This document shows positions 10,781 through 19,932 of a DNA stretch of 64,000 bases, in pieces. The stretch lies in the NCBI GenBank assembly GCA_963848375.1, contig CAWKDK010000014.1, forward strand, positions 1 to 64,000. The letters run 5' to 3'. The notes beneath the pieces were generated by a model. The model did no database searches and was not told the DNA's origin. It saw only the letters and a program-made list of their open reading frames with translations. The position numbers and the translations under genes were made by a program. This DNA comes from JAJPJE01 sp963848375 (GTDB taxonomy: Bacteria > Acidobacteriota > Terriglobia > Terriglobales > Acidobacteriaceae). Positions within the stretch are counted from its first letter, which is position 1. Each line of letters opens with the position of its first letter.

Positions 10781-10970
10781 GATACAACTGGCCCGACAAG
10801 AAAACCCCCAGGGAAGCGGCGAAGAGTCCAACTAGGTAAGTTAGAGCTAAGACGAGCGTTAAAGGTGATCTGTTCTTTCGGACTTTAACAAAAAACGTTT
10901 GTTCCAGGGGCCCGCGGAGAAGAGAAAGACAAAATTCAGCCGGAAAAGTTACATCCATAGGGAGCAGGAA

Positions 10971-12128
10971 CTAACCAGCGGCAACCGCGGTCTTCGCGCT
11001 GCCTACCTCGCAATAGACATCCAGCAGTCGGCGAACGGAGTTCTGCCAGGAGAAGCGCTTCACCTGCTCGTAACCGCTGTCCTTCAGTTTGTCGCGCAGG
11101 CCTTGATCGATGAGCACGCGATGCAGGGCGCGCATGATCTCGAAAACGTTCTCGGGATTCACCATGACCGCCGCTTTTCCCACTACTTCGGGCAGAGAGG
11201 ACGTATTCGACGTGACCACCGGCGTTCCGTGCGACATTGCTTCCAGTGGCGGCAATCCGAATCCTTCATATAAGGATGGAAACACGAAAATCTTCGCCGT
11301 GTCGTAGAAGATGCGCAGCACGTCAATAGATACAAATCCCAGGAAGCGCACGTCGTTCTGCACGCCGCTCTTCACCACGGTACGGCGAACATCGAGGTGA
11401 CGTGAAACTTCGTCCCCGATAATGATGAGTTTCAGGTCCGGATACTTGCCCTCTTTGGCGAGTTCCGTCTTTAACGCTGAAAACGCTTCGATAATGCGAA
11501 CCAGGTTTTTCTGCGGACCAATGCGTCCCGCATAAAGCAGAAATGGATAGTTCACCTGGAAACGCTCGGCAATGAACTGGCGCTCGCGCTCTGATGTATG
11601 TCCCTGCAGGAACCGGTCGTCGATGGCGTTGTAGATAACCTCGATCTTTTCCGGTCGAATGTCGAAGAGCCTCGCGATATCCATCTTGGTGAAATTGGAG
11701 ACTGCGAGGATCCGTCCCGCATGCCTCAGCACTTGCTGCGTCGAGTAGTAATGCAGAGTGCGCTGCCAGTTCGCACCGTTTTTCGCGCGGTACATGAAGT
11801 CGAGTACGTCGTGCACGGTAACCACGTAGGGGCAGCAGAGACGTACCTGGGGCATCCAGAACAGCGATGGAATATGAACGAGATTGCATTCGTGGCGGCT
11901 GAGAATCTCTCGCAAGCCCAACCAACCGCCCAGCGAATTCACCGGCTTGGTAAAACGGATCTTGTGGAAATTGGGCGGCAGATCGCCCATTTCGCGGATG
12001 CGATCGCCTTCGCCAATCAGCAGGTAATCGTTCTGCCGATCAATCTTGCCGAGCGTACGAACTACGTTGCGGATATAGGTGCCAACGCCGAAGTCGCCGA
12101 TAGCCCGTATGTCGATCCCGATGCGCAC
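10971..12128 (-). CDS. GT4 family glycosyltransferase
   Basis: Retaining GT-B glycosyltransferase of 385 residues, cytoplasmic or peripheral to the membrane. The N-terminal domain starts MRIGIDIRAIGDFGVGTYI with a Gly-rich acceptor loop. The C-terminal Rossmann domain shows LLYAGRIGPQKNLVRIIEAF and the GT4 donor-site motif SLYEGFGLPPLEAMSHGTPV with the E-x7-E pattern. It starts with GTG at 12128 and has no clear ribosome-binding site. It stands alone on the minus strand and diverges from blaI, so its polysaccharide target is unknown. Confidence 0.9.
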   Translation of the reverse strand: MRIGIDIRAIGDFGVGTYIRNVVRTLGKIDRQNDYLLIGEGDRIREMGDLPPNFHKIRFTKPVNSLGGWLGLREILSRHECNLVHIPSLFWMPQVRLCCPYVVTVHDVLDFMYRAKNGANWQRTLHYYSTQQVLRHAGRILAVSNFTKMDIARLFDIRPEKIEVIYNAIDDRFLQGHTSERERQFIAERFQVNYPFLLYAGRIGPQKNLVRIIEAFSALKTELAKEGKYPDLKLIIIGDEVSRHLDVRRTVVKSGVQNDVRFLGFVSIDVLRIFYDTAKIFVFPSLYEGFGLPPLEAMSHGTPVVTSNTSSLPEVVGKAAVMVNPENVFEIMRALHRVLIDQGLRDKLKDSGYEQVKRFSWQNSVRRLLDVYCEVGSAKTAVAAG

Positions 12129-12244
12129 GAAACTAGTGTATAGCCGGAAGCAGCTTCCTTCCTTCGAATTGAGTGCAAAGAAGTTAGAGCGTGGATGTCT
12201 GGATCAAATCGGGCTGATATGGCAGCCGCCGCTTGGCAAGAAGT

Positions 12245-12287
12245 ACGAAAGTTTTCGTTGACACTACGAAATGCTTCGTAGTATTGT
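12245..12287 (+). promoter_or_regulatory. blaI promoter with overlapping dyad operator
   Basis: A -35 box TTGACA (12258-12263) and a -10 box TATTGT (12282-12287) are 18 bases apart. The spacer is filled by a perfect dyad ACTACGAA-N4-TTCGTAGT (12263-12282). A second, shorter dyad ACGAAA-N2-TTTCGT (12245-12258) lies just upstream. A BlaI-type repressor bound here would block RNA polymerase. The blaI ATG is only nine bases after the -10 box and has no Shine-Dalgarno sequence, so the mRNA is probably leaderless. Confidence 0.75.
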
Positions 12288-12295
12288 CTCCCACC

Positions 12296-12682
12296 ATGAA
12301 ATCGCCGATTCACAAACCCACTGCTTCCGAATTGGAGATCTTGCACGTCTTATGGACGAGAGGTCCTTCAACGGTTCGGGAAGTGCACACGGCCCTCAGC
12401 GAAAAAAGAGAGATGGGGTACACCACGGTGCTCAAGCTCCTGCAGATCATGACGGACAAAGAGCTAGTTGTTCGCAATGAAGACCAGCGCGCACACGTGT
12501 ATGAAGCCCGCCAGCCCGCTGATCGCACCAAGCGGCAGATTGCAAGCGATATGCTGCAGCGCGTGTTTGAGGGATCGGCCAGCGAGATGATGATGCACGC
12601 GCTCGCAGGGCGGCAGACCTCGCAGAAAGAGCTGGAAGAATTGCGGCAATTGCTGGATGAGTTTGAGCGGAGGCAGAAATGA
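12296..12682 (+). CDS. blaI: BlaI/MecI-family transcriptional repressor
   Basis: Winged-helix repressor of 128 residues. The N-terminal DNA-binding domain reads TASELEILHVLWTRGPSTVREVHTAL, then MGYTTVLKLLQIMTDKELV, as in BlaI/MecI. The C-terminal dimer helix (residues about 75-128) includes the region where MecI-type repressors are cleaved. The ATG at 12296 was chosen over an upstream ATG because it sits right after the promoter and starts the conserved domain. The stop overlaps the start of the M56 gene by four bases, so the two are one operon. It probably represses its own operon through the dyad operator. Confidence 0.9.
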   Translation: MKSPIHKPTASELEILHVLWTRGPSTVREVHTALSEKREMGYTTVLKLLQIMTDKELVVRNEDQRAHVYEARQPADRTKRQIASDMLQRVFEGSASEMMMHALAGRQTSQKELEELRQLLDEFERRQK

Positions 12683-14588
12683 ACACCCTTTCTCACTGGA
12701 TTTCTCCCGAGACGATGCAGGTGCTCAGTTGGACGCTCGTCCACTTTCTATGGCAGGGAGCGGCGCTCGCCGCCCTGCTGTGGTTCGCGCTGACAGCCAT
12801 TCGCAACGCGTCCGGACGATATGTCGCGTCGGTGATTGTGCTGGTGCTGATGCTGGCCGCTCCGGTGTTTACGTTCGTGTCCCTTGCAAGCCAGACCGGC
12901 GAGACAGACAACGCGCCAAACATCCGCTTGGTGCACTCAATTTCGACATCCGTGATGACCGCGGCTCCCGTCGCGGAGCAAGCGACAAGACCAAGCGCCG
13001 TAATGAGTATCACCCCATGGCTGGTTGAAGGATGGCTGATCGGCGTAGTTGCGCTGAGCTTGCGAAGCGTCGGCGGACTGTTGCTGCTCGGACGATTGCG
13101 CCGGCAAACCGCACGCGCGATTAGCGCCCCTCTTAAGGATGCCTGCCTCGCCCTGCAGCGCCGGATGGGATTGCGCCGTCATCGTCGAATATTGCGAGAG
13201 CCACGAGATCGATGCGCCTGCCGTAATCGGCTGGTTCCGGCCGGTGGTTCTGTTGCCCATCTCCGCATTGACTGGACTGTCGCAGGAACAGCTTGAGGCG
13301 GTAATTGCGCACGAACTTGCGCACATCAGGCGCATGGATGCGTTCGTGAATCTGTTCCAGGTCTTTGCTGAAAGCGTTCTCTTCTATCATCCGGCCGTGT
13401 GGTGGGTGAGCCGCCGCATTCGTGTGGAGCGCGAACACTGCTGTGACGACGAAGCAATCGCCGTTTGCGGAGACCGCCTGGAATACGCGCGAGCCCTCAC
13501 GCTGATGGAAGGCTGGCGGGCGGCGCCCCGCATGGCTTTGGCGGCCAATGGCAGCTCGCTCAGCGCCCGCGTAAAACGGCTCTTGGGAGTGGACACATTT
13601 CACGGTACACGCGCACTGGGATTTGCCGTCGGCCTCATGTGCCTGGGCGTGGCGCTGCTCGCCAGTACTGCTCTGCTGGACATCGCGCCGAAAGCTTCGG
13701 CCGCTGCACCTGAACTCTTCACCGCTCCCGCGCAGCAACCAGATGCGGAAGCCGCATCTCCAAATCCGAGCCCGAAGGAAAAGGCAAACCCGGAGCCCAA
13801 GCCCGAAATCAGCGAAGACACCGAACTGGTGATCGCCCAGGAGACGCAAACCCAGGTAGTTACTCAGACGAGAGAAGAGAAGAGCACCGGATCGTATATC
13901 GATGGATTGAAGGCCGCAGGGCTTACAAATCTGGACGTGCACCAGCTAGTTGCGCTCAAGGTGCAAGATGTGACCCCGGAATACGTTCGCGAATTACACG
14001 CGGCCGGAGTGGAACTCTCGCCGGAGCGAGTTATCGCGCTCAAGGTTCAGGATGTGACGCCGGAATACGTGCGCGAGATGAAGGCGCTCGGTCAGCAGAC
14101 AGATGCCAATAACCTGATTGCCATGAAGGTGCAGGACATTACACCGCAATACGTGCGGACGATGCAGGCCGCTGGACTGAATTTTGACACCGGCAAACTG
14201 ATCGGCATGAAAGTTCAGGACATCACGCCGGAATATATCCAACAGATGCACACGCTTGGACTCACTCCTACAGCCGATGAAGCGATTGCGATGAAGGTGC
14301 AGGACATCACCCCTGAGTATGTTCGCGATATCCGCGCGACGGGCCTGAATCCCTCGATCAATCAGCTCATCGCCATGAAGGTGCAGGACATTACCCCTGA
14401 ATATGTGAAGGCTCTTGCAGCAGCTGGGGCTGAAACTCACTGCGGATCAATTCATATCGGCCAAGGTGCAGGACATCACGCCCGAATTCATCGAGCGAGC
14501 GCAGCGCCACGGGTTCCATGACCTGAACCTCGACAAACTGATTGAACTAAAGAACCTGAACATTGTTTCCGGACAAGCGGAACTCTAA
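12679..14588 (+). CDS. BlaR1-like M56 membrane metallopeptidase with 28-residue repeat tail, frameshifted
   Basis: Membrane zinc peptidase expected to inactivate BlaI on signal. N-terminal membrane segments (LVHFLWQGAALAALLWFAL, VASVIVLVLMLAAPVFTF) precede the catalytic motif VIAHELAHIRRMDAF (HEXXH) and the family motif HPAVWWVSRRIRVEREHCCDD. A later membrane segment (ALGFAVGLMCLGVALL) leads to a Pro-rich linker. In place of a penicillin-binding sensor domain there are about eight 28-residue repeats (13894-14580) of the type LIAMKVQDITPEYVR-x5-GL. The frame breaks near 13195, where removing one C restores the family sequence, and near 14425. The repaired protein ends with TAA at 14586-14588. 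The sensing role of the repeats is inference. Confidence 0.85.
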
Positions 14589-14599
14589 CGGAGAAACCC

Positions 14600-15545
14600 A
14601 TGAATCGTAGAATCGCCATCGCTTTGGCTTGTGCTGTTGCATGCGCACTTGCGAGCAGATTTGTTGTACGCGCATCTGAAACGCAAAGCGGTAACTGGAC
14701 GATGCGGCGATCCGAAGATCCAGGGAAGGTCTACTTCGGATTGATCCAGCATCGCCATAACGGACAGTCGCAGCACGAATCGGACTGGCCGATTGCCGCG
14801 TTCTCAGGGTTGGATGTTGCGAAGTCCGGAAGGCAAGACGTGCACTTCACGATCGCGAGAGACGCCGGGCGCTTCGATTGTGAAGGGTATCTCAATAACG
14901 GTGAAGGCGCGGGAGTCTTCCACTTCTGCGCCCGATGCGAAGTTTCCCGCGGAGATGAAAGCGCTGGGCTTCGATGACGTTGACGACGAGAAGCAATACG
15001 CGATGGCGGTTCAGGATGTGAGCCTGGCGTTCGCCAAGGAAATGAAGGGCGAACACCTGGAGGATCTGGATACAGACAAGCTGATCGCATTTCGGATCTT
15101 TGGCGTGTCGCACGAATTCATCGCCGAACTGCGCAAGGCTGGACTCAGTGCCACGGACAGCGACAAGTTGATCGCGTTTCGAATTCACGGTGTGACTCCG
15201 GAGATGGTGCGGCAGTTGCACGATGCCGGTTACAAGCCCGACGAAGATACGCTGATTGCGATGCGAATTCATGGCGCAACGCCGGAGTGGATGAATCAGC
15301 TGAAGAAAGATGGATACGACCACGTCGATTTAGAACAGCTGATTGCATTTCGCATCCACGGCGTGTCGCCCGAATTCATCGAGAAGTTACAGAAGCTTGG
15401 GTATTCGCATCCTGATCCCGACCAACTCGTCGCGATGCGAATTCACGGCGTGACGCCGGAGTTCATTGCCCAGATGCGGTCGCGTGGACTGCAGGACCTC
15501 AGCATCGACCAACTGGTGGAGATGCGGATTCACGGGCTGGACTAA
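14600..15545 (+). CDS. Secreted repeat protein related to the M56 tail, frameshifted
   Basis: The third gene of the operon, 11 bases after the M56 gene. The ATG at 14600 begins a signal peptide (IAIALACAVACALASRFVV). A domain of unknown type follows (GNWTMRRSEDPGKVYFGL, DVHFTIARDAGRFDCEGYL, GAGVFHFCP). Seven 28-29-residue repeats then run from 14945 to the stop, of the type LIAFRIHGVTPEFI-x3-L-x3-G. They match the spacing and the 'x-TPEF/Y' core of the M56 repeats but use RIHG where the M56 tail uses KVQD. The frame breaks near 14935. The shared repeats suggest it may bind to or compete with the M56 ectodomain; this is inference. Confidence 0.7.
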
Positions 15546-15548
15546 CGC

Positions 15549-15965
15549 TTAACGCATTGCCTTGCCGGTCGTGGTCAGCACCAGCTTGCCGTGCTTGACG
15601 CCGCGCATGGCAAGCATGTGGTCGGCGAGATGTTTGATCTCGCCACTGCGGCCCTTCATGATCACCACTTCCAGGCAGTTATCGTGATCCAGGTGCACAT
15701 GCGTAGCGGCGAGCACGTTGCCGTGAGAATGATGCTGGAGTTCCGTTAGTTTGTTGGCGAGATTCGGACGGTGGTGGTCGTAGATCATCGACAGCGTCGC
15801 GACGACCTGGCGGTTGCTGTCCACCTCTTCTTCGATAAGGCTTTCGCGAATCAGGTCCCGGATCGCCTCGGAGCGATTCTTGTAGCCGCGCCGTGCGATG
15901 AGACTGTCGAACTGCTTCAGTAAGTCCTCTTCCAGGGATACTCCGGTCCGCGTCAACTCAGCCAT
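15549..15965 (-). CDS. nikR: Nickel-responsive regulator NikR
   Basis: Ribbon-helix-helix repressor of 138 residues with a C-terminal ACT-like nickel domain. The start MAELTRTGVSLEEDLLKQFD and RGYKNRSEAIRDLIRESL form the RHH domain. The nickel site is intact: a His in LQHHSHGNV and then HVHLDHDNC, giving the His-x-His and the downstream Cys used for square-planar nickel. I chose the ATG at 15965 (GGGAGA upstream) over one further out because it begins the family's N-terminus. It diverges from a nickel transporter gene, its probable target. Confidence 0.92.
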   Translation of the reverse strand: MAELTRTGVSLEEDLLKQFDSLIARRGYKNRSEAIRDLIRESLIEEEVDSNRQVVATLSMIYDHHRPNLANKLTELQHHSHGNVLAATHVHLDHDNCLEVVIMKGRSGEIKHLADHMLAMRGVKHGKLVLTTTGKAMR

Positions 15966-16070
15966 ATTGCGTCTCCCAGGCGGTGGTTCGTCCAGCCGAT
16001 TGTGCAGAAAACTATACCCTACGTCCAGAATTGCCACGTTTGCTGTTCACACTGACGGGTGACATGCAAC

Positions 16071-16107
16071 CGTGCTACGATTTCTGGAATCGTGCTACAG
16101 GTATACT
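16071..16107 (+). promoter_or_regulatory. Candidate promoter and NikR-type site before the nickel transporter
   Basis: CGTGCTAC occurs twice (16071-16078 and 16091-16098), exactly 20 bases apart, two helical turns. The repeats frame the dyad CGATT-N5-AATCG. A -10-like TATACT follows at 16102-16107; no good -35 is visible. The position between nikR and the transporter fits a NikR operator, but the sequence does not match the E. coli GTATGA-type box. Confidence 0.35.
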
Positions 16108-16151
16108 GGTGGCGCGATCGGCTTCGGAAGCGCCTCTGCTCGACTTTCTTC

Positions 16152-16967
16152 ATGACCAGTTTGCCCAATCTGTTCGCCGTTGTCGGACTCGGATTCCTTC
16201 TTGGGATGCGGCACGCGACTGACCCCGACCATGTCGTCGCCGTTACCACAATCGTAAGTCGCCAGAACAGCATTCGCCATGCAGGCTTGATTGGCGCTTT
16301 CTGGGGTCTGGGCCACACGCTGACGATTCTCGTGGTTGGAGCGTGCATCATCGTTTTCAACCTGGCGATTCCGGTAAAAGTCGGGCTGGCGATGGAATTG
16401 GCGGTCGGTCTCATGCTCATCCTGCTGGGCGTGTTGAACCTTGCCGGGATCACGCAATGGATCACCGACAGATTTACTCCCGGTCATACGCACGCCGAGG
16501 TTGTGCATTCCCATCCGCATCAACATGGGTCGCATCGCCACGAGCACGTCCATGCGCATGCTCCGGAAGTTCATATGCATCTGGCGGAAGCGCCTAAGGG
16601 ACGCTGGTCGCAGGCGCTGCAGAAGATCGGCCTGTACCAGATGCTTCGGCCTCTGGCAGTTGGAATCGTGCACGGACTCGCAGGCTCGGCCGCCGTCGCT
16701 CTGCTGGTGCTGACCACGATCCGCGATCCGCGCTGGGCGGTTACGTATCTGCTGGTGTTTGGCGTGGGAACGATAGCCGGAATGATCGTCATCACCATGG
16801 CGATTGGTGCGCCCTTCGCGTACACGGGGAAAAAGTTCACATCATTCAATCGTGGGCTCGCGATCGCTTCCGGGGTTGTCAGCGTCGCATTCGGTGCGTT
16901 CATTGCCTTCCAGATTGGATTCGTGGACGGCCTATTTACATCTCATCCGCATTGGACTCCACACTAA
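16152..16967 (+). CDS. NicO/NiCoT-type high-affinity nickel transporter
   Basis: Integral membrane permease of 271 residues with about six to seven helices. The signature GMRHATDPDHV holds the H-x4-D-H metal motif in the first helices. GLGHTLTILVVGA in the next helix and VGIVHGLAGSAAVALLVL further on are also family motifs. A His-rich cytoplasmic or periplasmic loop (about residues 112-140, with many HxH) would collect metal. I took the ATG at 16152 because the family N-terminus starts there. The divergent nikR makes nickel the likely substrate; cobalt is possible. Confidence 0.88.
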   Translation: MTSLPNLFAVVGLGFLLGMRHATDPDHVVAVTTIVSRQNSIRHAGLIGAFWGLGHTLTILVVGACIIVFNLAIPVKVGLAMELAVGLMLILLGVLNLAGITQWITDRFTPGHTHAEVVHSHPHQHGSHRHEHVHAHAPEVHMHLAEAPKGRWSQALQKIGLYQMLRPLAVGIVHGLAGSAAVALLVLTTIRDPRWAVTYLLVFGVGTIAGMIVITMAIGAPFAYTGKKFTSFNRGLAIASGVVSVAFGAFIAFQIGFVDGLFTSHPHWTPH

Positions 16968-17145
16968 GGCATGATCCTGGATGAATCGGCAGGCTAGTGG
17001 CTGGGGTAGCTCGCGCTATGGACTTCAGAAGGTGAGCTGCACTCGCGTACGGATTACATTGCACACAGAACAGGAGCGGAGGTCTACGCCGGGAGGCGCG
17101 CAGGCCACGTCGCTCCGATCTTTCACGACTCTTTTTAGGACCCGG

Positions 17146-17916
17146 TTATGCCGCTCGCTTGAGATCCCGGTCGTGAGGCATGCGTTCGAGTTCGACCTGC
17201 TGCCGTCGAATCGTATCGCGCACGGTCTCAACGTGATCTGACCCTTCTACGCGGATCACCACTTCTTCGGCGACGTGTGCAGTCTTGTTGATCACCGCCT
17301 GCTCTGCCGTCTCGGTGATTTCGAATGTCTTGTCGGACCAGTCGACATTCTTAAGGAGCCCCGGATCAGTGACAGGGCGCCGCATCATGGCAGCATGCTC
17401 TTCATGCAGCGTGACCTGCGACTCCACTGGCTTCTCGACGATGAAGCGGCGAATGCGAGCTTTGCCGATTTCAACCACGCGCTTGCCGACGTCGAGTTGT
17501 TCTTCCGCTAGCCGAAGAACTTCTTCAGTCGGAGCCTTTCCAGTCCCAATGGGAGGTGTGGCAACGGTCCTCTCACTCGACGAAGCATAGCTCGCCGCAC
17601 GATCGTTCACATCCACTGGGCTGTGGACGTCGAGAATCTTCATGGCGCGGGGAATCTCCGTGTCTTGCGCGCGAAGTGTCAGAAGGGCGCCCCCTGACTC
17701 GATAGTCCGGCTATAGACCGTACTTTCGTTGTCGCCAACATTGCGCCCAAAGAGCCGGCGCCATATGCCCGCTTCGCGAACTTCCGCGGCACTCAGTGTG
17801 TCGCGATTCAACAAGCTGATATCGCCGGGAGGGAATCCCGAAGCTTCAAGGGCGCGAGCTGCGTCTTTCGCTTTGCCCGGCCTGTCGTATGCAGCCACAA
17901 TTTTTTCGTATGCCAT
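17146..17916 (-). CDS. DUF2382 (YsnF/AvaK-like) stress protein
   Basis: Soluble protein of 256 residues. The N-terminal half (MAYEKIVAAYDRPGKAKDAA...) looks like the general stress-protein domain that precedes YsnF regions, with 'ASGFPPGDISLLNRD'. The C-terminal half from about residue 132 is DUF2382: EEVLRLAEEQLDVGKRVVE, then the VTLHEEHAAMMRRPV strand and AHVAEEVVIRVEG. A second DUF2382 gene lies 25 bases upstream on the same strand, so they are probably cotranscribed. The biochemical role is unknown. Confidence 0.75.
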   Translation of the reverse strand: MAYEKIVAAYDRPGKAKDAARALEASGFPPGDISLLNRDTLSAAEVREAGIWRRLFGRNVGDNESTVYSRTIESGGALLTLRAQDTEIPRAMKILDVHSPVDVNDRAASYASSSERTVATPPIGTGKAPTEEVLRLAEEQLDVGKRVVEIGKARIRRFIVEKPVESQVTLHEEHAAMMRRPVTDPGLLKNVDWSDKTFEITETAEQAVINKTAHVAEEVVIRVEGSDHVETVRDTIRRQQVELERMPHDRDLKRAA

Positions 17917-17941
17917 CGTCTCTCCTTCTTCTTGTCACGCG

Positions 17942-18370
17942 TCATTCATCGGTAATTGGGGGTTCGTTAACTTCCCGGGATTGGATCGGTTGGTCGGTAA
18001 TCACCACTTCTTGCGCCCGGATCTTCACGCGCTGGTGATCGGTGTGCGATACACGCACGCGTCGAATGCGGATTTCTTCCTTCAATACAAGCTGCCTCTC
18101 GATCTTCAGCACCTCCTCAACCACGGGAATGATGAGCGTGTCACCTTCCTGGCGAATTTCCGGCGATTGGTCTAAAGGCCTGCCCACGGGGATTCGCTCG
18201 ATCTCTACGGTTTCGCGCGCCAGGATTTCCTTCACTGCGACCTCTCGCTCTCGGGTGACCGCCGATGCCTGCACACGCCTGGTCGCAAGCCGGCGTTTCG
18301 AAATCGAAAGTTCTTCGCTGCAGAGCGGGATGACAATCTCCCGTTCCTCGCGCGTCGAGTCGCGTGCCAT
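17942..18370 (-). CDS. DUF2382 protein, short form
   Basis: About 142 residues, made almost entirely of a DUF2382 domain: EIVIPLCSEELSISKRRLAT, then VAVKEILARETVEIERIPVG, DTLIIPVVEEVLKIERQLVL and VRVSHTDHQRV. The ATG at 18370 was chosen because the family domain starts a few residues later; an ATG nine codons upstream is also possible. It precedes the longer DUF2382 gene. Similar proteins are linked with osmotic or desiccation stress in other bacteria, which is only a loose hint here. Confidence 0.7.
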   Translation of the reverse strand: MARDSTREEREIVIPLCSEELSISKRRLATRRVQASAVTREREVAVKEILARETVEIERIPVGRPLDQSPEIRQEGDTLIIPVVEEVLKIERQLVLKEEIRIRRVRVSHTDHQRVKIRAQEVVITDQPIQSREVNEPPITDE

Positions 18371-18629
18371 CAGATCGTCGGCTCCCGTTAGGAGCATGCA
18401 ACTGCTCCGATTCTTTTGTGTTTGTTATTTGCTCTCTTGACGTGTTACAGGGCCTCTGGAGATGCCCATATTTCTCTGAGAAGCTCGAATTCGCGAGGAG
18501 AAGAATTTCAGCGAAGAAGGCGCACTCACCGCGGCAGGTCGCGATGCGCTCCCGAAGAAAGGCAACAGCCTATTACTGCGGTCGCATCAGTTCATAAATC
18601 CTTCCACCCGGCATTATCAGGAGTTCGTC

Positions 18630-19877
18630 ATGGCAGTCTCTCAATACCTGCGGCCAGAGAGTCTTATCGATGCGGTGAGGAACCACTTCACGCCGGATGT
18701 AGTGCACAGGGCGAGTTCACTGGTTGGAGAACCCGAATCTTCGACCCGCAGCGCTCTCAATGCAGCTGTCCCCAGTGTGCTCAGTGGATTGGTCAACACA
18801 GTGTCTTCTCGCGAGGGAGCAGATAGTGTCTCAGCCCTGATTCGCGACGGCGGATACGGTGCGGTCACAGAGGGTGCGTCCTCATTGTTCAGTGGTGGAA
18901 GTGCCACCAACAATATGATGGGAGCCGGACAGCAACTCCTGGGGAAGATCTTCGGCAGTAAAAGCTCATCGGTTGCCGATCTAGTTGCAAAGTCATCCGG
19001 CGTGAGTTCGGCGTCGGCGACAAAACTGTTGTCCCTGGCGGCGCCGCTTACGCTGGGCGTTCTCGGGAAAACGAGCCCGGGACAAGATTCCGCGAGCCTG
19101 GTAAACACGCTTCTGCATGGACGATCAGAGATCTTGGCCGCTGCACCGGCGGGCCTGTCCCAAGCGCTGGGTGCCTCGACAGACGTACGCTCGGACGTTA
19201 TCCGTGAATCCGCGGTGAGCGAACCGGTGAGCATCAAGCGCTTTGCCGAAAGTGAGCCGGTGAGAGACACGGCGCCTGTAGTGACCGAGCCTCCCGCAGC
19301 ACGCGGCATGCGCTGGCTTCCGCTGTTGCTGCTCGCCCTGGCCGCCGCCGGACTCCTTCTCTATTTGCGGGGCAGATCAGCGCAGCCGAGAAACGTCGCA
19401 ACTGAGACGGTTCAGCATGTTGGCGAAACCGCGGCGGTGACTCTGCCGGGTGGCCACAATATTTCTGTCCCCAAGGGGTCGATCAATTATGAACTCGCAG
19501 CTTTCTTGGCTGACCCGTCTGCCGGACCGCTGCCGAAGACGTTCGTCTTCGACAATCTGAATTTCGAATCGGCTTCTACCCAGTTGACGCCGCAATCAAA
19601 CGCTACTGTGAACAATCTTGCGGAGGTGTTGAAAGCCTATCCCACTTCGCGCGTGGAATTGGTCGGTCACACGGACAACACTGGAGCCCCGGAAGCGAAC
19701 CAGACACTCTCATTAGATCGTGCAAACGCAGTGAAGGCCCTGCTGGTCAACGACGGCGTCAACGCGGACTCGATTTCGACCAACGGTTACGGCCAGACTC
19801 GCCCGGTAGCGTCCAACGACACCGACGAAGGCCGCGAGCGTAATCGCCGTCTCGAGCTGAATGTAACGAGCAAGTAG
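18630..19877 (+). CDS. DUF937-OmpA fusion protein
   Basis: Membrane protein of 415 residues with three parts. Residues 1-180 form a DUF937 domain (PSVLSGLVNTVSS, ATNNMMGAGQQLLGKIFG, LLSLAAPLTLGVLGK). A single membrane segment follows at about 226-246 (WLPLLLLALAAAGLLLYL). The C-terminal OmpA-like peptidoglycan-binding domain has VELVGHTDNTGAPEANQTLS, LDRANAVKALL and GYGQTRPVASNDTDEGRERNRR. DUF937 would be cytoplasmic and OmpA periplasmic, tying the inner membrane to the cell wall. The gene stands alone between unrelated neighbours. Confidence 0.85.
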   Translation: MAVSQYLRPESLIDAVRNHFTPDVVHRASSLVGEPESSTRSALNAAVPSVLSGLVNTVSSREGADSVSALIRDGGYGAVTEGASSLFSGGSATNNMMGAGQQLLGKIFGSKSSSVADLVAKSSGVSSASATKLLSLAAPLTLGVLGKTSPGQDSASLVNTLLHGRSEILAAAPAGLSQALGASTDVRSDVIRESAVSEPVSIKRFAESEPVRDTAPVVTEPPAARGMRWLPLLLLALAAAGLLLYLRGRSAQPRNVATETVQHVGETAAVTLPGGHNISVPKGSINYELAAFLADPSAGPLPKTFVFDNLNFESASTQLTPQSNATVNNLAEVLKAYPTSRVELVGHTDNTGAPEANQTLSLDRANAVKALLVNDGVNADSISTNGYGQTRPVASNDTDEGRERNRRLELNVTSK

Positions 19878-19932
19878 CAAGCGCGTGGCACATCGCTGTG
19901 CGATAGGCTTTCGCTAAAGAGGAATCTACTGC

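Noticed and set aside
10677..10958. 93-codon minus-strand frame with two hydrophobic stretches
   Set aside because: It may be part of the broken N-terminus of the LolA-like gene, but the join does not give a clean protein, so I do not list it as a gene.
12679..14588. A beta-lactam sensor (BlaR1 proper)
   Set aside because: The membrane peptidase part fits, but no penicillin-binding domain with SxxK is present; the C-terminus is a repeat array, and no beta-lactamase gene is nearby.
13894..15540. CRISPR-like array, because of the regular 84-87-base period
   Set aside because: The period is that of a 28-29-residue protein repeat, with third-position changes between copies and no spacers.
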